From NCBI RefSeq assembly GCF_021730395.1, contig NC_069376.1, positions 17,765,001 through 17,829,000 of the forward strand: a stretch of 64,000 bases of DNA. Reading direction: 5' to 3'. The notes below the pieces were generated by a model that worked only from the letters and a program-made list of their open reading frames with translations, was not told the DNA's origin and ran no database searches. Below, in pieces: positions 38,725-51,497 of this stretch (position 1 is its first letter; every line of letters begins with the position of its first letter). This DNA comes from Mercenaria mercenaria (Eukaryota; Mollusca; Bivalvia; Venerida; Veneridae). Both the position numbers and the translations under genes were made by a program.

Positions 38725-40877
38725 ACAAGAGCTCGTCGAACACGTAATGCCCCCCTTGATGCATTCAGTAATTGCATAAGGAACAGAAATTATATGCTCA
38801 CTGTAAACAAAAGTTTTACCATTCTGGTTTAATCTGACCTTGACCTTTAACCTATTAACCTAACAAGAGATTACAGATTGATCTTGGCGCCATCCACTGA
38901 GCCATTTTTGAATGTTCCAAATTTCAAGACTAGCTCAAGGTCAAAATCAAGGTCAAATTTCATTTAGGTACAAAACAATGTGTATGTGGTCCAAATTTGA
39001 AAGCGGTGGCTTGAGAAATGTGAAAGCAGGTCACTAGATCAATTTCAAGGTAAAGTTCATTTCGGTAGACAGAACTATGCATGTGCTTCAAATTTGGAAG
39101 CTGTAGCTTGAGAAATGTGAAAATAGGTAATAGATAAAAATCAATGTAAAATTTCAATTCAGAACACAAAAATATGCATGCAGTCCAAATTTGAAGCCTG
39201 TACCTTCAAAAATGTGAAAGTAGGTCACTAGGTCAATCTCAAGATCAAAGTTCATTTCGGTACACAAAACTATGCATGTGGTTCAAATTTGAAGGCTGTA
39301 GCTTGAGAAATGTGAAAGTAGGTCACTAGGTCAATCTCAAGATCAAAGTTCATTTCAGTACACAAAACTACGCTTGTGGTTTAAATTTGAAGGCTGTAGC
39401 TTGAGAAATGTGAAAGTAGGTCACTAGGTCAAAATCAAGGTCAAACTTTATTTTGGAACAAATAACTATGCATGTGGTCCAAATTTGAAGCCTGTACCTT
39501 CAAAAATGTGAAAGTAGGTCACTAGGTCAATAACAAGGTCAAAGTTCTTTTCAGTACACAAACCTATGCATGTGGTCCAAATTTGAAGGGTGTAGGTACA
39601 GAAATGTGAAAGTAGGTCACTAGGTCAAGATCAAGGTCAACTCATGTCAAGGTTCATCTTGCCACTCAAAACTATACATGTGGTCCAAATTGGAATGATG
39701 TAAGTTATGAACATGAAGATTCTAAGTTTTTCCCTATATAAGTCTATATGAACCATTTGACCTCTGAGGCAGGGCCATATTTGACCCGAAAGGGATAACT
39801 TGAACAAACTTGGTAGAGAACCACTAAATGATGCTACATTACAAAATACCAAAGCCATAGACTTTGTGGTTTGGACAAGAAGATTTTCAAAGTTTTTCCC
39901 TATATAAGTAAATGTAAACCATGTGACCCCCTGGGCGGAGCCATATTTGACCCTAGGGGAATAATTTGAATAATCTTAGTAGAGGATCACAAGATAATGT
40001 CATATACAAAATATCAAAGCGCTAGGCCCTGTGGTTTTGGACAAGAGGTTTTTCGAAGTTTTTTCCTATATAAGTCTATATAAACCATGTGACCCTAGGG
40101 GTGGGGCCACATTTGACCCCAGGGAAATAATCTGAACAATCTTGCTAGAAGACCACTAGATTTTGCTACATATCAAAGCCCTAGGCCCTATGGTTTTGGA
40201 CAAGAAGATCAGAAACCGTTTAACTGTTCCTGGCCAATGTGACCTTGACCTTTGACCTAATGACCTCAAAATCAATAGTGGTCATCTGCTGGTCATGGCC
40301 AACCTAACTATCAATTTTCCTGACACTAGGCCCAAGCATTCTTGAGTTATTGCCTGGAAACCATTTTACTGTTCCTGGTCACTATGACCTTGACCTTTCA
40401 CATACTGACCTCAAAGTCAATAGGGGTCACCTGCTGGTCATGACCAACCTCCCTATCAACTTTCGTGACCCTAGGCCTAAGCGTTCTTGAGTTATCATCC
40501 GGAAACTGTTTTACTGTTCAGGGTCACTGTGACCTTGACCTTTAACATACTGACCTCAAAATCAATAGGGGTCATCTGCTGGTCATTACCAACCTCCCTA
40601 TTAACTTTCATGATCCTAGGCCCAAGTGTTCTTGAGTTATCATCCGGAAACCGTTTTACTATTCAGGGTCACTGTGACCTTGACCTTTGACATACAGACC
40701 TCAAAATCAATAGGGGTCATCTGCTGGTGATGACCAACCTCCCTATCAACTTTCATGATCCTAAGCCCAAGCGTTCTTGAGTTATCATCCGGAAACGGAT
40801 AGGTCTACATTCCGACCGACCGACCGACCGACATCTGCAAAACAATATACCCCTCCTTTTTCAAAGGGGGGCATAAT
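38725..40877 (+). mobile_element. Array element, family H, complete copy
   Basis: Starts ACAAGAGCTCGTCGAACACG then ATGCCCCCCTT, and ends AAAGGGGGGCATAATAA, the inverse of that motif. It contains two kinds of units: about 120 bp around GTCACTAGGTCAA...GGTCCAAATTTGAAG (38.9-39.65 kb), and about 145 bp around GTGACCTTGACCTTTGAC...CTGCTGGTCATGACC (40.2-40.8 kb). A GACC microsatellite (40,818-40,833) sits just before the right end. Confidence 0.75.
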
Positions 40878-41681
40878 AAACATGGTTTTCTTTCTTGTAT
40901 GACTGTTTGGTGGTCAAGTCAATGAAACATAATTGTGACTATTGGTCAGTGAAACCTAATTATTAAGAGATACATATCAAAAGCATCTTTGCAAGACATG
41001 TAACTATCAAAAATCTAATATCTTTTAAGGTACACTTTCCTCATAGTAAAAACAATAAAGTATGGTTAATAACAAGACCATTGGAACCCTGCTAGTATTA
41101 GCAAAATATCATTCTCAAAAATCCAAGATCTGTTATACAGTTTCCTAGAGGCAAAAACAATAAAACACCATGACTAATAGCAAGACCATTGGAATTATAT
41201 TGACAAAGCATCACTCTCAAAATCCAAGATCTCTTAATATACAGTGTCCTAGTCACTGTGGCAAAAACAATAAAGCATCATGACTAATACTGTAGTAGCA
41301 AGACTATTGGAATCCTATTGGCAAAACATCTCTCTCAAAACCCAAGATCTCTCAATAGTTTCCTAGTGGCATAACAATAAAGCATTGATAATGACAAGGT
41401 TAGTTGGTTAGTTTGTCATGCTAGTAGGGTAGTGCCTGAAATAGTAACTTGCTTATAATACATGCCATCAACAATGTACTTAGATGTGTATGTTATGATA
41501 TTATTTAACAAACAGAAAACACCTGGAGTACCTACAACAAAAAAAAGTGTATTAGAATAATATTAGTTGTAGGCTCTCTTCATGTGTCACTTTCCTACAA
41601 AATAACAAAAAAATGTTAGTTAGCTCTGGAGGCAAGGGTTGCAAAGCCTTTCAGTCTTCAAGCAAAATCAGTGTTTAAAGA
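40878..41681. other. Spacer with degenerate 110-bp repeats
   Basis: About three diverged repeats (AACAATAAAGCAT.ATGACTAATA, CAAGACCATTGGAAT, TCTCAAAATCCAAGATCT) at about 41,030-41,390. No coding region seen. Confidence 0.5.
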
Positions 41682-42018
41682 ACAAGAGCTGTCTGATGAC
41701 AGCGCGCTCGACTATTCGAAGAATTGATTGAAGAATGGGGTCAAAATATTTCCACGGATATTCAGACAAAAGAAATAAATAGATTAGACAAACAATGTTC
41801 CTGTATTACTTTGATTTCGATAAGTCTTGCACTAAATGGCAATATATGAGCCAATTTCAAAGTCCAAAAAGGGCCATAATTCAGCCAAAATAGTTATGTA
41901 CTCTTGCCTACAGATGGAAATCATAATGATAAACAAGTGTTCAAAGTTTAAAAGCCATATGTCAAATAGTTTTGACAAAACAGGACTTGTATGAAAACAG
42001 AACCAATTTCAAAGTCCA

Positions 42019-45000
42019 ACAAGAGCTGTCGGATGACAGCGCACTCGACTATTCGAAGAATTGATTGAAGAATGGGGTCAAAATATTTCCATAGATTTTC
42101 AGACTAAACAAAACAATGGATTAAACAAAAAATGTTCCTGTATTTGTTGATTTCGATTAGTCTTGCACTAAATGGCAATGTGTGACCATGATGGCAAATA
42201 TGTTAAGTTATATGTTAGGCAAAACATGGACTTATATGAAAAGTTTAACTAATTTCCAAGTCCAAAAAGGGCCACAATTCAGTCAAAATAGTTGACAGAG
42301 TTGTACTCTTGCCTACAGATGGAAATCATGTTGATAAACTAGTGTTAAAAGTTTCAAAGCCACAGTTCAAATAGTTTTGACAAAACGCTGACTTGTTAAA
42401 ACAAGTGGACCATGATGGTCCTGAATCGCTCACCTCTTCCCACATGACCCAGTTTTGAGTATGACATCGTTTTTTCTACTATTTGACATAGTGACCTAGT
42501 TTTTGAGCTCATGTAACCCAGTTTTGAACTTGACCTAGATATTATCAAGATAAAAATTCTGTCCAATTTTCATGAAGATCCATTGAAAAATATGGTCTCT
42601 AGAGAGGTCACAAGGTTTTTCTATTATCTGACCTATTGACCTAGTTTTCGACGGTACGTGACCCTGTTTTGAAATTTACCTAGATATCATCAAGGTGAAC
42701 ATTCTCACTAATTTTCATGAAGATCTCATGAAAAATATGGCCTCTAGAGAGATCACAAGGTTTTTCTATTTTTAGACCTACTGGCCTAGTTTTTGACCGC
42801 ACGTGACCCAGTTTCGAAACTGACCTAGATATCATCAAGGTGAATATTAAGATCAATTTTCATGAAGATACATTGAAAAATATGGCCTCTAGAGAGGTCA
42901 AAAGATTTTTCTAATTTTAGACCTACTGACCTAGTTTTTGACCGCAGTTGATCCAGTTTCAAACTTGACCTAGATATCATCAAGATGAACATTCAGACCA
43001 ACTTTCATACAGATCCCATGAAAAGTATGGCCTCTAGAGAGGTCACAAGGTTTTTTTATTATTTGACCTACTGACCTAGTTTTTTAAGGCACGTGACCCA
43101 GTTTCTAAACTGACCTAGATATCATCAAGGTGAACATTCTGACCAATTTTCATGAAGATCCATTCAAGGGTATGGCCTCTAGAGAGGTCACAAGGTTTTT
43201 CTATTTCAAGACCTACTGACCTAGTTTTTGATCGCAGTTGACCCAGTTTCAAACTTGACCTAGATATCATCAAGATAAATATTCAGACCAATTTTCATAC
43301 AGATCCCATGGGTCACAATGTTTTTTCATTATTTGACCTACTGACCTACTTTTTGAAGGCACGTGACCCACTTTCGAACTTGACCTAGATATCATCAAGC
43401 TGAACATTCTGACCAAATTTTATGGAGATCCATTCACAAGTCTGTCCTCTAGAGAGGTCACAAGGTTTTTCTATTTTTAGACCTACTGACCTAGTTTTTG
43501 ACCACATATGACCCTGTTTCGAACTTGACCTAGATATCATAAAGATGAACATTCTGACCAAATTTCATACAGATCCCATGAAAAATATGGCCTTTAGTGA
43601 GGTCACAAGGTTTTTCTATTATTTGACCTACTGACCTAGTTTTAGATGGCACATGACCCACTTTCGAACTTGACCTAGATATCATCAAGGTGAACATTCA
43701 GACCAATTTTCATGATGATCTCATGAAAAATATGGTCTCTAGAGAGGTCACAAGGTTTTTCTATTATTTGACCTACTGACCTAGTTTTTGAAGGCATGTG
43801 ACCCAATTTCGAATTTGACCTAGATATCATCATGGTGAACATTCTGACCAATTTTCATGAAGATCTCATGAAATATATGGCCTCTAGAGAGGTCACAAGG
43901 TTTTTCTATTTTTAGACCTACTGACCTAGTTTTTGACCGCACGTGACCCAGTTTCGAACTTGACCTAGATATCATCAAGATGAACATTCAGACCAACTTT
44001 CATACAGGTCCCATGAAAAATATGGCCTTTAGAGAGGTCACAAGGTTTTTCTATTATTTGACCTACTGACCTAGTTTTTGATGGCACGTGACCCAGTTTC
44101 GAACTTGACCTAGATATCATCAAGGTGAATGTTCTGACCAATTTTCATGAAGATCTTGTGAAATATATGGCCTCTAGAGAGGTCACAAGGTTTTTCTATT
44201 TTTAGACCTACTGACCTAGTTTTTGATGGCACGTGACCCAGTTTCGAACTTGACCTAGATATCATCAAGGTGAATGTTCTGACCAATTTTCATGAAGATC
44301 TTGTGAAATATATGGCCTCTAGAGAGGTCACAAGGTTTTTCTATTTTTAGACCTACTGACCTAGTTTTTGATGGCACGTGACCCAGTTTCGAACTTGGCC
44401 TAGATATCATCAAGATGAACATTCTGACCAACTTTCATAAAGATCCCACAAAAAATGTGACCTCTAGAGTGGTCACAAGCTAAAGTTTATGGACGCACGC
44501 ACGCACGCACGGACGGACGACGGACACCGCGCGATCACAAAAGTGACAGGTGAGCTAAAAAACTGAACAAATTTCAAAGTCCAAAAAGGGCCACAATTCA
44601 GCCAAATAGTTGTCAGAGTTCTGTACTCTTGCCTACAGATGGAAATCATAATGATAAACAAGTGTTTAAAGTTTAAAAGCCATATGTCAAATAGTCTTGA
44701 CAAAACATGGACATATACAAAACAGAACCAATTTCCAAGTTCAAAAAGGGCCATAATTCAGCCAAAAAAGATGAGAGAGTTACGTACTCTTGCCTATTGA
44801 TCGAGACTATTATACTGAACAAGATATAAAAGTTTCAAAGCCATATGTCAAACACTTTACACAAAATATAAACTGGTACGTAGAACCTAACCAAGATTTC
44901 TAAGTCAAAAGGGGCCATATTCAGTCAAAATTAATGCTTGATGGAGTTATGTACTCTTGCCTACAACTGGACATTGTGATGGTAAACAAGTGTTAAATGT

Positions 45001-45446
45001 TTCAAAGCTTTATCTCAAAAGACTTTATCAAAATGTGGACTGGTACGAAAAACTTAAACAAGATTTCTAAGACAAAAAGGGGCCATAATTCAATCAAAAT
45101 GCTTGATGGAGTTATGTACTCTTGCCTACAACTGGACATGGTGATGGTAAACAAGTGTTGAAAGTTTCAAAGCTTTATCTCAAAAGACTTTATCAAAATA
45201 TGAACTGGTAAGTCAAAAGGGGCCATAATTCAGTCAAAATGCTTGACATATTTATGCACTCTTGCCTATAACTGGACATGGTGATGGTAAACAAGTGTTG
45301 AAAGTTTCAAAGCTTTATCTCAAAAGACTTTGTCAAAATGTGGACTGGTACGAAAAACTTAACCAGGGTGTGACGCCGACGCCGACGCCGACACCGACGC
45401 CGTGGTGAGTAGGATAGCTCTACTTATTCTTCGAATAGTCGAGCTA
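42019..45446 (+). mobile_element. Array element B2 (inside B1)
   Basis: Left end ACAAGAGCTGTCGGATGAC, right end CGAATAGTCGAGCTA. The flanks join as CAAAGTCC-AAAAA-GGGCCATAAT, exactly a B1 unit phrase. It carries its own GACGCC microsatellite (about 45,372-45,402) and is itself interrupted by A3. Confidence 0.8.
42401..44557 (+). mobile_element. Array element A3 (inside B2)
   Basis: Left end ACAAGTGGACCATGATGG, about 14 units of about 145 bp, GGACGCACGCACGC microsatellite, right end GTGACAGGTGAGCTA. The terminal hairpin is shorter than in the 28.7-kb copy. Flanks GACTTGTTAAA and AAAACTGAACAAATTTC join into a B2 unit phrase. Confidence 0.8.
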
Positions 45447-47209
45447 AAAAGGGCCATAATTCCGCCAAAATAGATTACAGAGTTATGTTCTCTTTCCTAC
45501 AGATAGAGACTATTATACTAAACAAGTGATAAAAGTTTAAAAGCCATATGTCATAACACTTTACAAAAAATATGAACTGGTACGAAAAACTTAACCAAGA
45601 TTTCTAAGTCAAAAGGGGCCATAATTCAGCCAAAATCTTTGATGGAGTTATGTACTCTTGCCTATAACTGAACATGGTGATGGTAAACAGGTGTTGAAAG
45701 TTTCAAAGCTTTATCTCAAAAGACTTTGTCAAAATATGAACTGGTACGAAATATTAACCCAGATTTCTAAGTCAAAAAGGGCCATAATTCAGCCAAAATC
45801 CTTGATGGAGTTATGTGCTCTTGCGTATAACTGGACATGGTGATGGTTAACAAGTGTTGAAAGTTTCAAAGCTTTATCTCAAAAGACTTTGTCTAAATAT
45901 GAACTGGTACGAAAAACTTAACCAAGATTTCTAAGTCGAAAGGGGCCATAATTCAGCCAAAATCCCTGATGGAGTTACGTACTCTTGCCTATAACTGGCC
46001 ATGGTGATGGTAAACAAGTGTTGAAATTTTCAAAGCTTTATCTTAAAAGACTTTGTCTAAATATGAACTGGTACGAAAAACTTAACCAAGATTTCTAAGT
46101 TGAAAGGGGCCATAATTCAGCCAAAATCCCTGATGGAGTTATGTACTCTTGCCTATAACTGGCCATGGTGATGGTAAACAAGTGTTGAAAGTTTCAAAGC
46201 TTTATCTTAAAAGACTTTGTCAAAATATGAACTGGTACGAAAAACTTAACCATGATTTCTAAGTCAAAAGGGGCCATAATTCAGCCAAAATCCTTGATGG
46301 AGTTATGTGCTCTTGCCTATAACTGGCCATGATGATGGTAAACAAGTGTGGAAAGTTTCAAAGCTTTATCTCAAAAGACTTTGTCAAAATGTGGACTGGT
46401 ACGAAAAACTTAACTAAGGTGTGACGCCGACGCCGACGCCGTGGTGAGTAGGATAGCTCTACTTATTCTTCGAATAGTTGAGCTAAAAATTGGGGTTTTA
46501 AACAAATTAAATGCATAATACAGTATTACATCATTAAACTTTATTTTTAATTACTTAAATTTAATGCTTGAAGACTGCCAATGCCACAAAAGTTTAAAAT
46601 GATTCACTTCTTCGAGCTTTGAAATCATTTTTCCCCGACTTTTCCCTGACTTTCCAGGATTTTCATTTTTCACTGACCAAATTTTAAAATTCCCTGACAA
46701 TTCCCTGACCTTGAAAAACAAACCAATTTCCCTGACTTTTCAAGACTGCTGGCAACCCTGTTTTTGTTAACGTCGCGTCTTGCGCATTTTTGCGCGACGC
46801 CCGTTACGTCAGTTGTTTATACCGTATGTCAACGTTTGAATTACTTCCGTTAAGAAGCGGCGCATTGTCATGAAAAAATAATATTAAAGGTTTCGACGCT
46901 TAAGACATCATAGTCGGTATGCAACTTATTTTAATTGTTATAAATACATTTGTGCTATTTCCTAAAATAATTAAGTAAATATTTTAAGCAATGTTGTCAT
47001 CGCATTGTGCGTTATGATATTGTACATAATATAGTTTCGTACATGTATATGTTTTGTATGTTTCGAGCGTATAATAAATAATGTCACATACATTGTTTCA
47101 GAGAATCGCTCGCTCACATGTATTGGAATTTCATGCTATGAGCATAGAAAATAAATATATAGAAGAGCGCATCTACTCGTCTAGTTCTGTTTATCCGAAA
47201 CCCTTAACA

Positions 47210-47641
47210 GGGGTCATCTGCTGATCATGATCAACCTCCCTTTCAAGATTCGTGATCCTAGGCCCAAGCATTCTTGAGTTATCATCCGGAAACCGTTTAA
47301 CTGTTCCGGGTCACTGTAACCTTTACCTTTGACCTACTGACCTCAAAATAAATAGGGGTCATCTGCTGGTCATGACCAACCTCCCTATCAATTTTCCTGA
47401 TCCCTTGAGTTATCGTCTGGAAACCGTTTAACTGTTCCTTGTCACTGTGACCTTGACCTTTGTCCTACTGACCTCAAAATCAATAGGGGTCATCTGCTGG
47501 TCATGACCAACCTCCCTATCATTTTTTCTGATCCTAGGCCCAAGCGTTGAGTTATCGTCCGGAAACCGTTTAACTGTTCCTGCTCACTGTGATCAACCTC
47601 CCTATTAACTTTCTCCTAGGTCCAAGTATTCTTGAGTTATA
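47210..47641 (+). mobile_element. Array element, family H, right piece
   Basis: Continues the copy begun at 33,870 with GGGGTCATCTGCTGATCATG and three further diverged units. The right end is not preserved (last recognisable phrase TTCTTGAGTTAT). Confidence 0.7.
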
Positions 47642-48269
47642 TATAAGTGGAGAAGGTATGACATATTACATTTTGACATAATAATACAATTACAATTCAT
47701 ATTATATATCAATCATTACAAAGGATGTATATCTAAATTGTCGGACAATATTTCTCAATGCTGAGAACATGGCTAATTACTCTATACCGTTACAAAACGT
47801 ATACGGTTAAGCAAAATAACTGAAACTTAACATTTATTTGCTAATATGCTATTCTAAAGAAACATAAAATAAGCTAAGTGTCACATTTAATGAACTTCAT
47901 TAATGTCAATGGGCAGATAGACCCAAGACTCTAGACTCAAAACTGCCGCACTAACCTTACCGAAACGAAATGTAAGGTAATAACGGTCTAATAAATTTGA
48001 CTTTGTATATATAAAATAAAAGAGCCGGATAGGACCGATCCTACAAACTCGAAATAATTATGTAAGATTGGTTTCACGGTCGTGCATGTGTATACAATAA
48101 TATTCAGCTGTATTTAAAATTACTAAGTGTTTATGAAGTTGGATTTAATATATTCGCTGTCTGGTTTCATAAGTGTACCACTTTTCTAATACAATTATAC
48201 ATTTATACTACTTTACATGCATGTAAAGATACAGTCACGTTAAATATTGTTTGTACCATACACTGCTTC
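47642..48269. other. No recognisable feature
   Basis: AT-rich sequence downstream of the LINE remnant (which lies on the minus strand). Nothing further recognised. Confidence 0.45.
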
Positions 48270-49360
48270 CTTTCTAATAACAAAAGCATGATATACATAT
48301 TTACCTAGGTTTTTAATTTGTACTGTATTGTTACATCTAAACAGTTCTATCAATCTAAACATACTTGGATAGTTCCAATATTTTCATGTATATACTGTTT
48401 TCGTATGTCATTATATAGTTGGCATTCAAACAAAAGGAAATTCGTCTTCTAAGACGTTGCACTTGAACATTTTCTATCATTTGTTGGTGTACTTGTCGGC
48501 CTTGTCCAGCGCCCAGCTTCTATTTGTAATCTGTGACGATACTCGTAATCTGGACAATGCTTTATTATATTTATCTACAGATATGATATTTAGATATTCG
48601 TGAAATCTGAAACAGGATAACGGTATTGTTCTATAAAATAATGCTCTTGACGAGTCTTCTAACCTGCTATGCCAATTCTGTACAAAATTGTCTCGAAATC
48701 TTTGCTTAATTAAACAATAACTAGAAACATATCAATATTACCAACATTTTGCTGTAGCCAAACAGCATAAAAACCTAATGAACATAATAACTTTTTACTG
48801 CAGAACACCAGTTAATTGTTTGGGGAGCATTATCAAAATCACTTTTCAACATTTGATATATTTTATAGACATATTTTCTGTCATCACTATATATCAATTT
48901 CAGCCAGTATTTTATAATGCTGCATCGTTTGGAATGACTACCCAGTTCCCCATATATAAAATCGTTTTGTGTATTTTTCTTTACCCCTATTAACATTTTA
49001 CAATATTGCAAATGTACTCTTTCTATAGCATTACAATCACCAAATCCTACAACTTCGCTTCCATAGTTCAAAATAGGAGACACTAATATATCGAATAGAT
49101 CTAATTTATGCAAAGGCGTTAAGTACGTAAATTGATGTACGTATTTAGTTAATGTGAATATTGCTTTTCTAAGCTTGTCCGGCTAATGTAGTTTTTGCAG
49201 CACTAAAGGAACCATCACTAGAAAAAACAATTCCTAAGTAGGTAAATCTGTTGACAATTTCAATTTCACATTCATTATAATAGAATTTAAGGTTTTGTGG
49301 TAGTCTGCCGCCTCTTCTAAAAATCATTATCTTGATATAAATTGATTCAGAATCAAAGTG
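48270..49360 (-). mobile_element. LINE reverse transcriptase, C-terminal remnant
   Basis: Minus-strand pieces read FTYLGIVFSSDGSF, a short basic stretch, LDLFDILVSPILNYGSEVVG, AIERVHLQYCKMLIGVKKNT, NDFIYGELG and IIKYWLKL. Further on come RALFYRTIPLSCFRFHEYLN, LSRLRVSS and CQLYNDIRKQYI. This is the thumb and post-RT region of non-LTR retrotransposons, ending near RNLGKYVYHAF-like sequence. The frame changes several times and the front of the RT is absent, so it is a 5'-truncated, decayed copy. The clade cannot be fixed by eye. Confidence 0.8.
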
Positions 49361-50599
49361 TAATCAAATGCCATTTATAAAAAAAGTAATTTTTGGATAG
49401 CCTATGATCTTCTTTTGACGGTTGCTTTCCATTTTATAAATACTGTGTTATAAAGCAGCACAGAAAATTATTCATAACAGCTAACCATCAAGAGAGCAAA
49501 TATGCTATAGTAAGTAAAATAAAAATGAAAATATATTGATATATAGTGAATATATACATAAGAATACATAACTGATGTAAAATGTAATTATTGACAACAA
49601 TAATGAAACAATCAAATAAAAGAGCAACATAATTAAGAATCTGATATAAACTGATGGATACATTCAATGTTTCAGAGGATTTCTTGGATGACAAAATTAC
49701 AGAAAAATGTTAAAATTAATACTTTAAAGTTAAAACAAATCAATGAAATCATGATATTGATAACAAGGATTCAAATTTCTTCCTACATATATCTAAATAC
49801 AATAGATATTTATGCAAAGTAGCTAAACATACCTTTTTTGTAGTAAAAAGAATACCATCAAAGTTACAAAATACTATTTAAGAAAACACAGAGAGACTTT
49901 TAGATTTTGTAACATTCTAATTAATATTAATGAATATGCGAACTAGTTAATTAACATTAACTCCATTTTGATACCATTTTTATTGTTTTATCAACAAAAC
50001 TGACTAAGATATGATCGATTATAATCTATATGGTTGTCCTTTCCAAAAATGAACGGTTGCCATAGAAACAGTGAAATCAAAAGATTTTTTTCATGGGAAC
50101 ATTTTATGTTTTGAAAGAGTTGGCCCTGCGGAACAATTTGGTACAAAAAATGTACCTATGAAAAAGTCAAGAGGATGCATAGTAGACACTTTTGACCCCC
50201 ACCTACTACGATCGACAATCATTTATTCATTCCTGGAATAAAGTCCATTGTTTACTCGTTACCGGTGCACGCAAAAACAACAATCCATCGATAACCAAAA
50301 TCAAAACACGCTAAGACCTCTTAGTAGGGTCTCTTTAACAAGAATAAAATGAAGACATAAACCAAACACAAACAACGCATATCATAAGACCTACAAAATG
50401 AAATACTTTTATTTGACACGATATAGGGAATATTAGGTAACTGTCTGTCTTAACTCAAGTTTAGCCGGCAAGTCAGGGTTTAACTACCCGAGGCTCTGCC
50501 GTGGGGGATAAACTGTTCGGAAACGAGACCGCCTTTTTATAAAACTGATTTTCTACCTACTTAAACTTGCGTTTAAGTCTACTCTCTGGATACCAATGT
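49361..50599. other. No gene recognised
   Basis: AT-rich with a few palindromic words near 50.2-50.35 kb (ACTACGATC..., CTTAGTAGGGTCTCTTT). No coding region supported. Confidence 0.45.
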
Positions 50600-50875
50600 T
50601 GGGTGGTTAAACCGGTTAAAACCACCCGGTCAATACTCCCTGAAGTGGTCAATACCGGTCAATACTGGTCGATTGGTCAATACTGATCAACTAGTCAATA
50701 CTGACTGTTAAGTTATTTTGCAGAGTTTGTGGAAAATTAAATAATGACTGTTTATTTTGGGCTTGAATAAGGTGAATGCATGTATTATTATTTAGTTCAA
50801 ACAGCATTATCAATACTCATAAATTGGTCAGAAGTGGTCGATTAGTCAATACTGGATGATACTGGTCATTGGACA
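50600..50875. repeat. Cluster of GGTCAATACTG motifs
   Basis: GGTCAATACTG or a close variant recurs at least six times between 50,625 and 50,705 and again near 50,835-50,870. The motif TTAAACCGGTTAAAACCACC precedes it. Possibly the end of an uncharacterised transposon. Confidence 0.5.
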
Positions 50876-51470
50876 TTTTCTGTCAGATTGAATTAAAAAA
50901 GCTATATTAGTTTACTACAAAAATGTCACAATATGTGGAAAACCTGCTAATTTAACTGAACTTAATTTGTAAAAAGTATTACATAAACTGTAGCATTCAC
51001 AATTGTTAAATCTAATTATTTTACTGGTATAAATAATTTAATGAAAAAATGCGATATCTATCACGAAACATTAAACATTACTCATTCTTTTTCACGTGCT
51101 AAACGTTTGCTTTCTGTATTTCACAATTTGCTCTGACACAAAAAAATATCACTTAAAGGCTCAAAATGCATATGCCACTTATACTGTGGATGCCACAGTT
51201 TCCGTTAGGATCATAAAATATACTTATTTCTTGTTAAATCCTATTTCCTAAAATAGCTTTCTCTAATATTTGTCAAAGGTCAGAATACGGATGAACACAG
51301 TAGAAAGTATGTATGAATCTGTTATTTCTAATTACATCCCTTATTGCTCTTACTGTAAAAAATCAGTGCAGTATTAAAAGTAGTGCTTTCCTAACCATGT
51401 AGTAATGCAAAACATCTACTTGGATAGCTATTTCATCTGTTTGAACATAAAATTTAAAGTATTATGGAAC

Positions 51471-51476
51471 TTTAAT
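51471..51476 (-). promoter_or_regulatory. Candidate polyadenylation signal ATTAAA
   Basis: On the minus strand ATTAAA lies 22-27 nt after the stop codon of the intact protease gene. It is a common variant signal but weak evidence in AT-rich DNA. Confidence 0.35.
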
Positions 51477-51497
51477 ATACAGTTTTCCAAAATAATT

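Larger units (their letters stand above)
41682..46485 (+). mobile_element. Array element B1 (outermost of three nested)
   Basis: Left end ACAAGAGCTGTCTGATGAC with GCGCTCGACTATTCGAAG; right end CTTATTCTTCGAATAGTTGAGCTA. Units of about 165 bp contain AAGGGGCCATAATTCAGCC. A GACGCC microsatellite (about 46,424-46,440) precedes the right end. B2 is inserted at 42,019-45,446 within a unit. Confidence 0.75.
38514..46760. mobile_element. TIR-bounded 8.25-kb block (AGGGTTGCCAGCA ends)
   Basis: The ends AGGGTTGCCAGCA (left) and TGCTGGCAACCCTG (right) are inverted. TTTTT flanks both sides, and I could not establish a longer duplication. Inside each end, TTCCCTGACTTTTCCCTGAC occurs in the same orientation rather than inverted. 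CAGGG/CCCTG tips suggest hAT-like, but this is uncertain. The interior is almost wholly array elements (H1, B1, B2, A3) and carries no transposase that I can see. Confidence 0.55.
34175..47209 (+). mobile_element. BEL/Pao LTR retroelement fossil with nested insertions
   Basis: Outer ends are TGTTAAGGG... and ...CCCTTAACA, flanked by a perfect 5-bp duplication GGGGT (34,170-34,174 and 47,210-47,214). Parts seen in order: a left terminal palindrome, a 5' minisatellite, a gag-like and aspartic-protease region, a short reverse-transcriptase piece, an integrase C-terminal-type piece, and a right LTR. Later insertions are a hAT-like MITE (34,769-35,210) and an 8.25-kb TIR-bounded block in the LTR. 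The element is broken, with several breaks, and does not show a complete set of pol domains. The outer about 100 bp of both ends are identical by eye, so the insertion looks young. Confidence 0.85.
38458..47209 (+). repeat. Right LTR of the BEL/Pao element, split by an insertion
   Basis: Proposed start TGTTAA at 38,458 and end TTAACA at 47,209. The 38,514-46,760 block interrupts it, leaving about 505 bp of LTR. The start is inferred from the TGTTAA...TTAACA terminal symmetry. The end is certain from the flanking GGGGT. Confidence 0.65.
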
